DNA of 6,285 bases from Flavobacteriaceae bacterium (GCA_015488935.1 WFMU01000042.1:1-6285); one strand, 5' to 3'. Positions 1-6,265 are shown, counted from the first letter of the stretch. Program-made: numbers and translations. The notes: generated from the letters alone by a model not told the origin.

Positions 1-12
1 CTTATCATTACA

Positions 13-98
13 TAAACCTTCATCAAGTCCTTTGCGTAAACCCAAACCATCCATATAAACCTTCGTGTACTTTGCGGAAAAAAATTGCATCCTTTGCA
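13..98. repeat. Degenerate CTTTGCG-type intergenic repeats
   Basis: Four related heptamers are visible: CTTTGCG at 30-36, CTTCGTG at 61-67, CTTTGCG at 70-76 and CTTTGCA at 92-98. The stretch from 13 (TAAACCTTC, then CCTTTGCGTAAA) is repeated imperfectly from 56 (TAAACCTTCGTG, then ACTTTGCGGAAA). The copies at 61 and 70 are 9 bp apart, which suggests a 9-bp unit. From memory, similar CTTTGCGT/CTTCGTGT strings recur between genes in many environmental bacteria, including flavobacteria; their function is unknown to me. No gene is supported in this stretch. Confidence 0.5.
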
Positions 99-165
99 TG
101 AATCTACAAAAAAACAACTTTTCCAATCTTATCAACAAAATGAATCCCCTTAAAACTATTAGAAT

Positions 166-173
166 TATGTTTG
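166..173 (+). promoter_or_regulatory. Possible -7 box (TAnnTTTG) for purL
   Basis: TATGTTTG matches the Bacteroidetes -7 consensus TAnnTTTG exactly. It would start transcription near 180 and give a leader of about 50 bases before the purL ATG at 233. No good -33 TTG is present 17-23 bp upstream. In DNA this AT-rich a match is expected by chance roughly once per 1-2 kb per strand, so the call rests mainly on position. Confidence 0.3.
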
Positions 174-192
174 TATTTTATTACTAAAACCA

Positions 193-216
193 ATTGCTAC
201 GTTATAACTATGCAAT
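193..216. promoter_or_regulatory. Dyad-symmetric operator-like site before purL
   Basis: The 24-bp element has the form ATTGC-N3-GTTATAAC-N3-GCAAT. The outer arms are perfect reverse complements and the centre is a perfect 8-bp palindrome; only the three N3 positions on each side break the symmetry. It ends 16 bp before the purL start codon. Because the central palindrome leaves no loop, it looks more like a binding site for a dimeric protein than an RNA hairpin. It does not resemble the E. coli PurR box closely. A role in purine control is inference from position only. Confidence 0.35.
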
Positions 217-232
217 GACATAAAAATAGAGA

Positions 233-3200
233 ATGATACAATTTTTCCAAGCTCAGAAAACGGTATTTGCCGTAGAAACCAAGCAAGAATTATCAACTAC
301 AAACAAACAAAAATTAGTTTGGCTATTTGCAAATGCAAAAGAAATTACCAAAGCATCTATAGATGCTTTTTTTGTTGGTCCACGACGAGAAATGATTACA
401 CCTTGGAGTACAAATGCTGTGGAAATTACTCAAAATATGGGAATTGAAGGCGTATTGCGAATAGAAAAATTCCAGAGTGTGACATCTAACAAAGCAACTT
501 ATGATGCGATGGTATCTAGTATGTATACCGAATTAAATCAAGAACTATTTACGATAGACATAAAACCAGAAGCCATACTAGAAATAGACGATATTGCCAA
601 GTACAACCAGCAAGAAGGATTGGCGTTAAATAAAGAAGAAATTACTTATTTAGAGAATTTAGCAAAAAAACTAAACCGAAAATTAACCGATAGCGAAGTA
701 TTCGGATTTTCACAAGTAAATTCGGAACATTGCCGACATAAAATATTTAACGGAACCTTTGTAATAGACGGAAAAACAAAACCAACAACGCTGTTTAAAA
801 TGATTAAAAAAACAGCAGCGGAAAATCCGAATGGACTAATATCTGCCTACAAAGATAATGTTGCGTTTGTAGAAGGACCAACCATTGTACAGTTTGCACC
901 ACAAAAATTTGATAAAGCCGATTATTACGAAGAAAAATACATAAAATCTGTAATATCACTAAAAGCAGAGACCCATAATTTTCCAACAACTGTAGAACCT
1001 TTTAATGGTGCAGCAACAGGCTCTGGCGGCGAAATAAGAGACCGACTTGCAGGAGGAAAAGGCTCCTTGCCATTGGCAGGAACTGCAGTATATATGACTG
1101 CATATTCTCGTTTAGATAATAAAGAATGGGAACAGCAAATGCCAGAAAGATCGTGGTTGTATCAAACACCAATGGATATCTTGATAAAAGCATCCAACGG
1201 TGCATCTGATTTTGGAAATAAATTTGGACAACCACTAATATGTGGTTCCGTTTTAACCTTTGAAAACGATACCAAAGACCGAAAATTAGGTTATGATAAA
1301 GTAATCATGCAAGCAGGAGGGATAGGCTATGCCAAAGAAAAAGATAGTATTAAAGACAAACCAAAAAAAGACGATGTTATTGTAATATTAGGTGGCGATA
1401 ATTACCGTATCGGAATGGGTGGCGCAGCAGTATCTTCGGCAGATACTGGAGTATTTTCTAATGCCATAGAATTAAATGCCGTACAACGCTCTAATCCAGA
1501 AATGCAAAAACGAGTGGCAAATACTATTAGAGCTATGGTAGAATCGGACAATAAGATAATTTCTATACACGATCATGGTGCTGGTGGACACCTAAATTGT
1601 TTGTCTGAATTGGTAGAAGAAACAGGCGGAATAATTGAAGTAGCAAAACTACCAATAGGCGATAAAACACTTTCTGATAAAGAAATCATTGGAAACGAAT
1701 CGCAAGAGCGAATGGGACTTGTTATTGACAAAGAAAATCTAACTTTACTAAAACGAATTGCAGAAAGAGAACGCGCACCAATGTACGAAGTCGGAAAAGT
1801 AACCGAAGATATGCGATTTAAATTTAAAGGAAGCGCAGAAAAAAATCCTATAGATTTAGCATTGGCAGATATGTTTGGCTCATCGCCAGTAACCATTATG
1901 AACGATGTTACTGTAAACCGAAAATATGATAAAGTAAACTGTGATAAAACTAAAATTTATGACTATGTACAGCAAGTACTATCACTTGAGGCCGTTGCGT
2001 GTAAAGATTGGTTAATCAATAAAGTAGATAGATGTGTAACAGGAAAAGTTGCCAAACAACAAACCTGTGGAACGCTGCAATTACCGCTAAACGATGTTGG
2101 CGTAATGGCATTAGATTATAAAGGAATAAAAGGTATTGCAACTTCCGTTGGACACGCACCAATTAGTGCATTGATTGATGAAGTTGCAGGAAGTAGAAAC
2201 TCCATTGCAGAAGCATTAACCAATATTATTTGGGCACCTTTAGAAGAGGGTTTAAAATCTGTTTCGCTTTCTGCAAATTGGATGTGGCCTTGTAAAAATG
2301 AAGGCGAAGATGCGCGTTTGTATAATGCTGTGGAAGCTGTATCGGAATTTGCCATTGCGCTTGGTATCAATATTCCAACAGGAAAAGATTCGCTTTCTAT
2401 GAAGCAGAAATACAAAGATTACGATGTGATTTCGCCCGGAACTGTGATTATTTCTGCAACTGCGCAATGCAAGGATATTACAAATATTGTAGAGCCTGTA
2501 TTTCAAAAAACTGCAGAAAATGTCATTATTTATATCGATTTATCGCAAGATGATTACAAATTAGGAGGTTCTAGTTTTGCGCAAACACAGTCCAAAATAG
2601 GAGCGGAGACACCAACTATAAAGAGTGCCAAATATTTTAAAACGGTCTTTAATACGGTACAAAAATTAATAACCGAAAAACACATTATTGCTGGGCACGA
2701 TATTTCGGCAGGAGGGATGATTACCGCTTTGTTAGAAATGTGTTTTGCAGACATAAATCTTGGCGCAACCATTGATTTATCTAGTATTGAAGCCGAAGAT
2801 ATTACTAAATTATTGTTTGCCGAGAATAGCGGAATACTGTTGCAAACCAACCATAAAAAAACGGTGGAAGCAGCTTTAGAAGCAAAAAACATTACGTATC
2901 ATACTATTGGAAAAGCGACCGATGTCTCGGAATTGGTTGTCGTTCGCCATAACACAGATTTAAAATTTGATATTGCTGCTTATAGAGATTATTGGTATAA
3001 AACATCGTATTTACTAGATAAGAAACAATCTAAAAATGGTACAGCAGACCAACGTTTTAACAATTACAAAAAACAAGCCTTGCAATTTGAATTTCCAAAA
3101 CAGTTTACAGGAAAACTAGCAGATACGATAATTGGAAAGGCAAAAACACCAAATTTTTTACATGCTAATAAAGAAAAAGTGTCGAATGTGACTGCAAACA

Positions 3201-3973
3201 AATCGCGTCAAGCAACAAAACCAAAAGCCGCAGTAATCCGAGAAAAAGGCTCTAATAGTGAGCGCGAAATGGCTTATGCCATGCACTTAGCAGGATTTGA
3301 AGTGAAAGACATACACATGACCGATTTGATTTCTGGACGAGAAAATCTGGAAGATGTTCAGTTTATCGTTGCCGTAGGAGGATTTTCAAATTCTGATGTT
3401 TTAGGCTCTGCAAAAGGCTGGGCAGGTGCATTTTTATACAACAAAAAAGCAAAAACTGCCTTAGATAATTTCTTTGCCAGAAAAGATACCTTGTCATTAG
3501 GTGTTTGTAACGGTTGTCAGTTATTTATAGAATTGGGTTTGATAAATGCAAACCACCAAAAAAAACCAAAAATGCTACACAACGATTCTGGAAAATTTGA
3601 ATGTACTTTTACTTCGGTTGCCATACAAGAAAATAATTCGGTAATGTTTGGTAGTTTATCAGGTTCAAAATTAGGGATTTGGGCAGCTCATGGTGAAGGT
3701 AAATTTAGCTTTCCGTATGCCGAAGAAAAATACAATATCGTTGCAAAATATGGTTACGATGCATTTCCTGCAAATCCGAATGGCTCGGATTTTAACACGG
3801 CATTTTTAACTTCCGATTGTGGGCGACACACTGTAATGATGCCACATTTAGAGCGTTCTACCTTTCCTTGGAATTGGGCAAATTATCCAGCAGACAGAAA
3901 AGCGGATGAGATTACTCCTTGGTTAGAGAGTTTTGTAAATGCACGTAAATGGTTGCTTAAACTAGCGTATTAG
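233..3973 (+). CDS. purL: Phosphoribosylformylglycinamidine (FGAM) synthase, large single-chain form
   Basis: This cytoplasmic enzyme of de novo purine synthesis converts FGAR, glutamine and ATP to FGAM, glutamate, ADP and phosphate. The 1246-residue protein is a full single-chain PurL (E. coli PurL is about 1295). In order it shows an N-terminal PurS-like domain (about 1-140), a linker domain with SEHCRHK (S164-K170), and a first synthetase half with AETHNFPT (245-252), GSGGEIRD (263-270) and DHGAGG (447-452). The second half carries GKDSLSM (717-723) and GHDISAGG (821-828). A polar linker leads into a class I glutamine amidotransferase domain (about 997-1246). The expected nucleophile is C1092 in GVCNGCQ, with H1205 and E1207 in PHLER completing the triad. 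The ATG at 233 is fixed by an in-frame TAG at 227-229. The leader is A-rich with no Shine-Dalgarno, as is usual in Bacteroidetes. The gene appears intact and monocistronic, converging on the next gene. Confidence 0.97.
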   Translation: MIQFFQAQKTVFAVETKQELSTTNKQKLVWLFANAKEITKASIDAFFVGPRREMITPWSTNAVEITQNMGIEGVLRIEKFQSVTSNKATYDAMVSSMYTELNQELFTIDIKPEAILEIDDIAKYNQQEGLALNKEEITYLENLAKKLNRKLTDSEVFGFSQVNSEHCRHKIFNGTFVIDGKTKPTTLFKMIKKTAAENPNGLISAYKDNVAFVEGPTIVQFAPQKFDKADYYEEKYIKSVISLKAETHNFPTTVEPFNGAATGSGGEIRDRLAGGKGSLPLAGTAVYMTAYSRLDNKEWEQQMPERSWLYQTPMDILIKASNGASDFGNKFGQPLICGSVLTFENDTKDRKLGYDKVIMQAGGIGYAKEKDSIKDKPKKDDVIVILGGDNYRIGMGGAAVSSADTGVFSNAIELNAVQRSNPEMQKRVANTIRAMVESDNKIISIHDHGAGGHLNCLSELVEETGGIIEVAKLPIGDKTLSDKEIIGNESQERMGLVIDKENLTLLKRIAERERAPMYEVGKVTEDMRFKFKGSAEKNPIDLALADMFGSSPVTIMNDVTVNRKYDKVNCDKTKIYDYVQQVLSLEAVACKDWLINKVDRCVTGKVAKQQTCGTLQLPLNDVGVMALDYKGIKGIATSVGHAPISALIDEVAGSRNSIAEALTNIIWAPLEEGLKSVSLSANWMWPCKNEGEDARLYNAVEAVSEFAIALGINIPTGKDSLSMKQKYKDYDVISPGTVIISATAQCKDITNIVEPVFQKTAENVIIYIDLSQDDYKLGGSSFAQTQSKIGAETPTIKSAKYFKTVFNTVQKLITEKHIIAGHDISAGGMITALLEMCFADINLGATIDLSSIEAEDITKLLFAENSGILLQTNHKKTVEAALEAKNITYHTIGKATDVSELVVVRHNTDLKFDIAAYRDYWYKTSYLLDKKQSKNGTADQRFNNYKKQALQFEFPKQFTGKLADTIIGKAKTPNFLHANKEKVSNVTANKSRQATKPKAAVIREKGSNSEREMAYAMHLAGFEVKDIHMTDLISGRENLEDVQFIVAVGGFSNSDVLGSAKGWAGAFLYNKKAKTALDNFFARKDTLSLGVCNGCQLFIELGLINANHQKKPKMLHNDSGKFECTFTSVAIQENNSVMFGSLSGSKLGIWAAHGEGKFSFPYAEEKYNIVAKYGYDAFPANPNGSDFNTAFLTSDCGRHTVMMPHLERSTFPWNWANYPADRKADEITPWLESFVNARKWLLKLAY

Positions 3974-3994
3974 TATTTTTATATAATTTTACTG

Positions 3995-4017
3995 CTCTAA
4001 AAAGCAAAATGTTAGAG
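3995..4017. terminator. Weak hairpin between convergent genes
   Basis: CTCTAA at 3995-4000 pairs with TTAGAG at 4012-4017 around an 11-base loop, starting 21 bases after the purL stop. Outside the stem, GC at 3994-3995 and 4019-4020 could add pairs only with a bulge. No T-run follows directly in either direction, although a T-rich stretch lies at about 4039-4050. The 131-bp gap between purL and the minus-strand gene must end transcription from both sides, and this is the only stem I see in it. Confidence 0.3.
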
Positions 4018-4104
4018 TGCTACTTAAATAAAAAATGTATCTTTTCTTTTTAGTATCGATTTAATAGAACTCAATCGTACAAAAATTATAAAATCTAACG
4101 AAAA

Positions 4105-4440
4105 TCAGTCAAAAGCTAATTTGTAAATTCTATCTATTGCAGTAGATAAATCGCCAATACTAATAATTCTACTTTTACGAATGGTTTCTTTAGTATCGAA
4201 TAGAACAATAATTGTAGGTTCAACAAAAACGCTATATTTTGCTGCGATTTTTGGTGTTTTGTCCATATCTACAAAATAAAACGGAATTTTTGGAAAGTTG
4301 GCATCTAACATATTAATCACTTTTGGCTCTAGGGCTTCTCCTACATTGCAGGTTACTCTAGAAAAATAAAGTAAAACACCTAAGTTTTCTTTGATTATTG
4401 TTTCAAATTCGTGCTCGTTTTTTATAACCGTATAATTCAT
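4105..4440 (-). CDS. Thioredoxin-fold protein with a single active-site cysteine
   Basis: This is a complete 111-residue protein, about the length of thioredoxin (about 109), with no signal peptide or membrane segment, so cytoplasmic. The fold is recognisable: strand VLLYFS (22-27), active-site turn T30-C31-N32-V33-G34-E35, strand FYFVDMD (54-60), the helix PKIAAKYSV (63-71), the cis-proline motif VEPT with P75, and strand IIVLF (77-81). C31 and P75 sit where E. coli Trx has C32 and P76, but the second cysteine of CxxC is replaced by G34 and the preceding Trp by T30. It therefore cannot do ordinary dithiol-disulfide exchange. It may act through a mixed disulfide or be non-catalytic; the function is not known to me. 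It is annotated generically as 'thioredoxin family protein' in related organisms as I recall. It is divergent from trxB, with a promoter-like box about 40 bases upstream. Confidence 0.85.
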   Translation of the reverse strand: MNYTVIKNEHEFETIIKENLGVLLYFSRVTCNVGEALEPKVINMLDANFPKIPFYFVDMDKTPKIAAKYSVFVEPTIIVLFDTKETIRKSRIISIGDLSTAIDRIYKLAFD

Positions 4441-4478
4441 CTTGTAATTAGTTTGCTTTTTATCGTCTAAAAGTATGC

Positions 4479-4486
4479 CAAAAGTA
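4479..4486 (-). promoter_or_regulatory. Probable -7 box for the thioredoxin-like gene
   Basis: Read on the minus strand this is TACTTTTG, an exact TAnnTTTG match. It lies 38 bases before the ATG at 4440, which would give a leader of about 30 bases. The matching -33 element is poor: only TTAC is found about 21 bp upstream. Position relative to the gene is the main support. Confidence 0.45.
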
Positions 4487-4580
4487 CGGCTAGATTTACT
4501 TAACTGTGTAATCTTTGTTACTTAAAAAGGGAGTTCATTGTTATCTAGCAAAAGACTTATGACTAGACATAGGATTATGT

Positions 4581-4611
4581 GGTAAAGCTGTTTTGGTAAA
4601 ACAGCTTTACC
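4581..4611. repeat. Perfect 14-bp hairpin in the divergent region
   Basis: GGTAAAGCTGTTTT (4581-4594) and AAAACAGCTTTACC (4598-4611) are perfect reverse complements separated by GGT. No T-run follows on either strand and no gene ends nearby, so it is not a usual terminator. It stands 157 bp before the trxB start and 140 bp before the thioredoxin-like start. It could be a DNA-binding site, a structured RNA element or a copy of a dispersed palindromic repeat; the sequence alone does not decide. Confidence 0.75.
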
Positions 4612-4737
4612 CAAACTAAAGCTACTCATTAAAAAGTTATCCTAATTTTTTATGCGCTATTTGTCTTTATAATTTAAACTTATGGTAAAATCAAAAAAAA
4701 TGATGTAAAAATCAAAACTAATCCACCAAAAAAAAAG

Positions 4738-4745
4738 TAATTTTG
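4738..4745 (+). promoter_or_regulatory. Probable -7 box for trxB
   Basis: TAATTTTG matches TAnnTTTG exactly and lies 23 bases before the trxB ATG, leaving a leader of about 16-18 bases made almost only of A and T. A clear TTG at -33 is missing; the expected place (about 4711-4719) is A-rich, and long A-tracts precede the box and may compensate as an UP-like region. Confidence 0.5.
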
Positions 4746-4768
4746 TAAACGAAAAAAAACAATTAATT

Positions 4769-5734
4769 ATGGCAGATACTATTGAAAGAATAAAATGTTT
4801 AATTATTGGCTCTGGTCCAGCAGGATATACAGCAGCAATTTATGCATCTAGAGCAGAATTAAAACCAGTAATGTACACTGGAATGCAGATGGGCGGACAA
4901 TTAACTACAACTACCGAAGTAGATAATTTTCCAGGATATCCAAATGGTACAGATGGTACAGCAATGATGGAAGATTTAAAAAATCAAGCAGAACGTTTTG
5001 GAACGGAAGTTCGTTTTGGATTAGTTACCAAAGTAGATTTTAGTACCAAAGTTGGTGGTATTCATAAAGTAGTTATAGATGAAGAAACAACAATTGAAGC
5101 AGAAACAGTAATTATTAGTACTGGTGCAACTGCAAAATATTTAAATATCGAAAGTGAGCAACGTCTTATTGGTGGTGGTGTTTCGGCATGTGCTACTTGT
5201 GATGGATTTTTTTACAAAGGACAAGATGTAATTGTTGTTGGTGCTGGAGATACTGCTGCCGAAGAAGCAACGTACTTGGCAAATATCTGTAATAAAGTTA
5301 CCATGTTGGTTCGTAAAGATTATATGAAAGCATCTAAAGCAATGCAGCAACGTGTAAATAAAACTAAAAATATTGAAGTGCTATACAATACCGAAATCGA
5401 TGAAGTATTGGGAGAGAAAAAAGCTTTTGGTGATGAAGTTGTAATTGGTGTTAGAGCCATTAATAACCAAACCCAAGAAAAACAAATAATTGATGTTACG
5501 GGTGTTTTTATTGCTATTGGGCACAAACCAAATACCGAAATATTTAAAGGAATTTTAGATATGGACGAAGTTGGTTATTTGATTACTGAAGGAAAATCTA
5601 CAAAAACAAATTTACCTGGTGTTTTTGCAGCAGGAGATGTACAAGATGCAATTTATAGACAAGCAGTTACCGCTGCTGGTACTGGATGTATGGCTGCCTT
5701 AGATGCAGAACGTTATTTAGGTGCTTTAGAATAA
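4769..5734 (+). CDS. trxB: Thioredoxin reductase (NADPH), FAD flavoprotein
   Basis: This low-molecular-weight cytoplasmic thioredoxin reductase passes electrons from NADPH through FAD and a redox-active disulfide to thioredoxin. At 321 residues it has the same length as E. coli TrxB. The FAD-binding GSGPAG is at 14-19 and is followed by GGQLTTTTEVDNFPGYP. The active-site CATC is C141-C144, next to DGFF. The NADPH-binding GAGDTAAEE starts at 158, and the second FAD motif AAGDV is at 287-291. The NADPH 2'-phosphate loop, HRRDxxR in E. coli, reads VRKDYMK at 181-187, so two arginines become lysines; the positive charge is kept. The ATG at 4769 is the first start after an in-frame TAA at 4706 and follows an A-rich leader without Shine-Dalgarno. 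The gene is probably monocistronic, with its own -7 box and a strong hairpin 20 bp after the stop. Confidence 0.97.
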   Translation: MADTIERIKCLIIGSGPAGYTAAIYASRAELKPVMYTGMQMGGQLTTTTEVDNFPGYPNGTDGTAMMEDLKNQAERFGTEVRFGLVTKVDFSTKVGGIHKVVIDEETTIEAETVIISTGATAKYLNIESEQRLIGGGVSACATCDGFFYKGQDVIVVGAGDTAAEEATYLANICNKVTMLVRKDYMKASKAMQQRVNKTKNIEVLYNTEIDEVLGEKKAFGDEVVIGVRAINNQTQEKQIIDVTGVFIAIGHKPNTEIFKGILDMDEVGYLITEGKSTKTNLPGVFAAGDVQDAIYRQAVTAAGTGCMAALDAERYLGALE

Positions 5735-5754
5735 AAATAGCTTAAACTAATTAT

Positions 5755-5799
5755 TTAATTCGCCAATATTTTATTGTAAATAGAATATTGGCGAATTAA
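5755..5799 (+). terminator. Long hairpin after trxB, probable terminator
   Basis: The arms 5755-5775 and 5779-5799 pair over 21 bp with one T-G wobble (5771/5783) around the loop GTA. The outer 16 bp (TTAATTCGCCAATATT and its reverse complement) are perfect. The stem begins 20 bp after the trxB stop codon. No T-run follows on the plus strand, so it is not a textbook intrinsic terminator. It may instead work as an end-stabilising or processing hairpin. Confidence 0.6.
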
Positions 5800-5834
5800 T
5801 ACTCACATTAATAAACCATGGCTGCAATTATGTA

Positions 5835-5862
5835 TTGTTTATTTGTGGATTTGTTTATTTGT
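5835..5862. repeat. 12-bp direct repeat TTGTTTATTTGT
   Basis: TTGTTTATTTGT occurs at 5835-5846 and again at 5851-5862, separated by GGAT, giving a 16-bp period. The second copy overlaps the left arm of the following inverted repeat. Confidence 0.7.
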
Positions 5863-5893
5863 AATTGTATTTTGAAAATAATACAATTACAAA
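5858..5893. repeat. 14-bp perfect inverted repeat
   Basis: TTTGTAATTGTATT (5858-5871) and AATACAATTACAAA (5880-5893) are perfect reverse complements around an 8-base spacer. There is no T-run after it on the plus strand. It sits between the trxB hairpin and the 11-bp tandem array, which starts seven bases later. It could be a second transcript-end hairpin or the boundary of the repeat block. Confidence 0.7.
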
Positions 5894-5899
5894 ACAAAA

Positions 5900-6008
5900 C
5901 ACGAACTAAACATGAACTCGGTACAATTAAACATGAAGTAAGTATGGAGTAAGTATGAAGTAAACATGAAGTAAGCATGAAGTAAGTACGGAGTATGTAT
6001 GCTTTAAA
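5900..6008. repeat. Array of about ten 11-bp tandem repeats
   Basis: The core is six consecutive 11-bp units from 5932 to 5997: CATGAAGTAAG, TATGGAGTAAG, TATGAAGTAAA, CATGAAGTAAG, CATGAAGTAAG, TACGGAGTATG. The consensus is YATGAAGTAAR. More diverged units flank it: CACGAACTAAA (5900), CATGAACTCGG (5911) and the 10-bp TACAATTAAA (5922) on the left, and TATGCTTTAAA (5998) on the right. An 11-bp unit is not a multiple of three, so the array does not encode a simple peptide repeat. The most similar units lie in the middle, as expected for slippage or unequal exchange. Confidence 0.9.
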
Positions 6009-6047
6009 TTGGCTACATTATTATTAAAAAAAATAATTGTTTAACAA

Positions 6048-6076
6048 TTGATTAACATTTTGTTTATAATAATTTG
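6048..6076 (+). promoter_or_regulatory. Promoter-like sequence pointing to the right
   Basis: TTG (6048-6050) is followed after 19 bp by TAATTTG (6070-6076), resembling the Bacteroidetes TTG-N19-TAnnTTTG arrangement but with one base missing from the -7 spacer. The TTG overlaps the palindrome AATTGTT-T-AACAATT (6035-6049). TTAACA repeats upstream are common before flavobacterial genes in my recollection. Its target would lie near or beyond the right edge. Confidence 0.35.
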
Positions 6077-6265
6077 AACGATATTGTGTTTTTATAAGAC
6101 ACACCATTCTTTCCTTAAAACTTTTGAGTATAATCAAATTGAATATGCGTTGAGTGTTATCTTGGTGTGTAGATTTTTTTTGCAAAGCCGTAAAGTGTAA
6201 AGTGTTGTTTGTTGATTTGTGAGCGTGGTTATGGTTTTCCGTAATTTTTATACTGTATTGTTGTT

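Larger units (their letters stand above)
4441..4768. other. Divergent intergenic region between the thioredoxin-like gene and trxB
   Basis: This 328-bp stretch has no supported gene. From left to right it holds a -7 box for the minus-strand gene (4479-4486), the direct repeats TTACTTAAC at 4496-4504 and TTACTTAAA at 4518-4526, 22 bp apart, a perfect 14-bp hairpin (4581-4611), a pair of near-identical 14-mers at 4683-4696 and 4704-4717 set 21 bp apart (12 of 14 match), several A-tracts from 4687 to 4759, and the trxB -7 box (4738-4745). Repeat spacings of 21-22 bp, about two helical turns, fit regulatory or curved DNA, but this is inference. Confidence 0.6.

Noticed and set aside
1..177. Minus-strand open frame running off the left edge, with an ATG at 99.
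   Set aside because: The visible part is short and built largely from the CTTTGCG repeats and AT-rich DNA. It has no promoter-like leader or recognisable motif, so I do not call it a gene.
174..232. Purine riboswitch in the purL leader.
   Set aside because: No conserved purine or preQ1 aptamer core is recognisable in this short AT-rich leader.
804..2892. Several minus-strand open frames of 60-112 codons inside purL.
   Set aside because: They lie opposite a clearly real, fully conserved gene and their translations look like antisense readings of it.
5141..5526. Two minus-strand open frames of about 68 codons inside trxB.
   Set aside because: They are antisense to conserved TrxB motifs and show no protein features of their own.
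5932..5997. CRISPR-like array.
   Set aside because: The 11-bp units are directly adjacent with no unique spacers, so this is a plain tandem repeat.
5835..6049. Iteron-like replication origin suggested by tandem repeats in AT-rich DNA.
   Set aside because: No replication initiator gene and no convincing DnaA boxes are present, and the flanking genes are chromosomal housekeeping genes.
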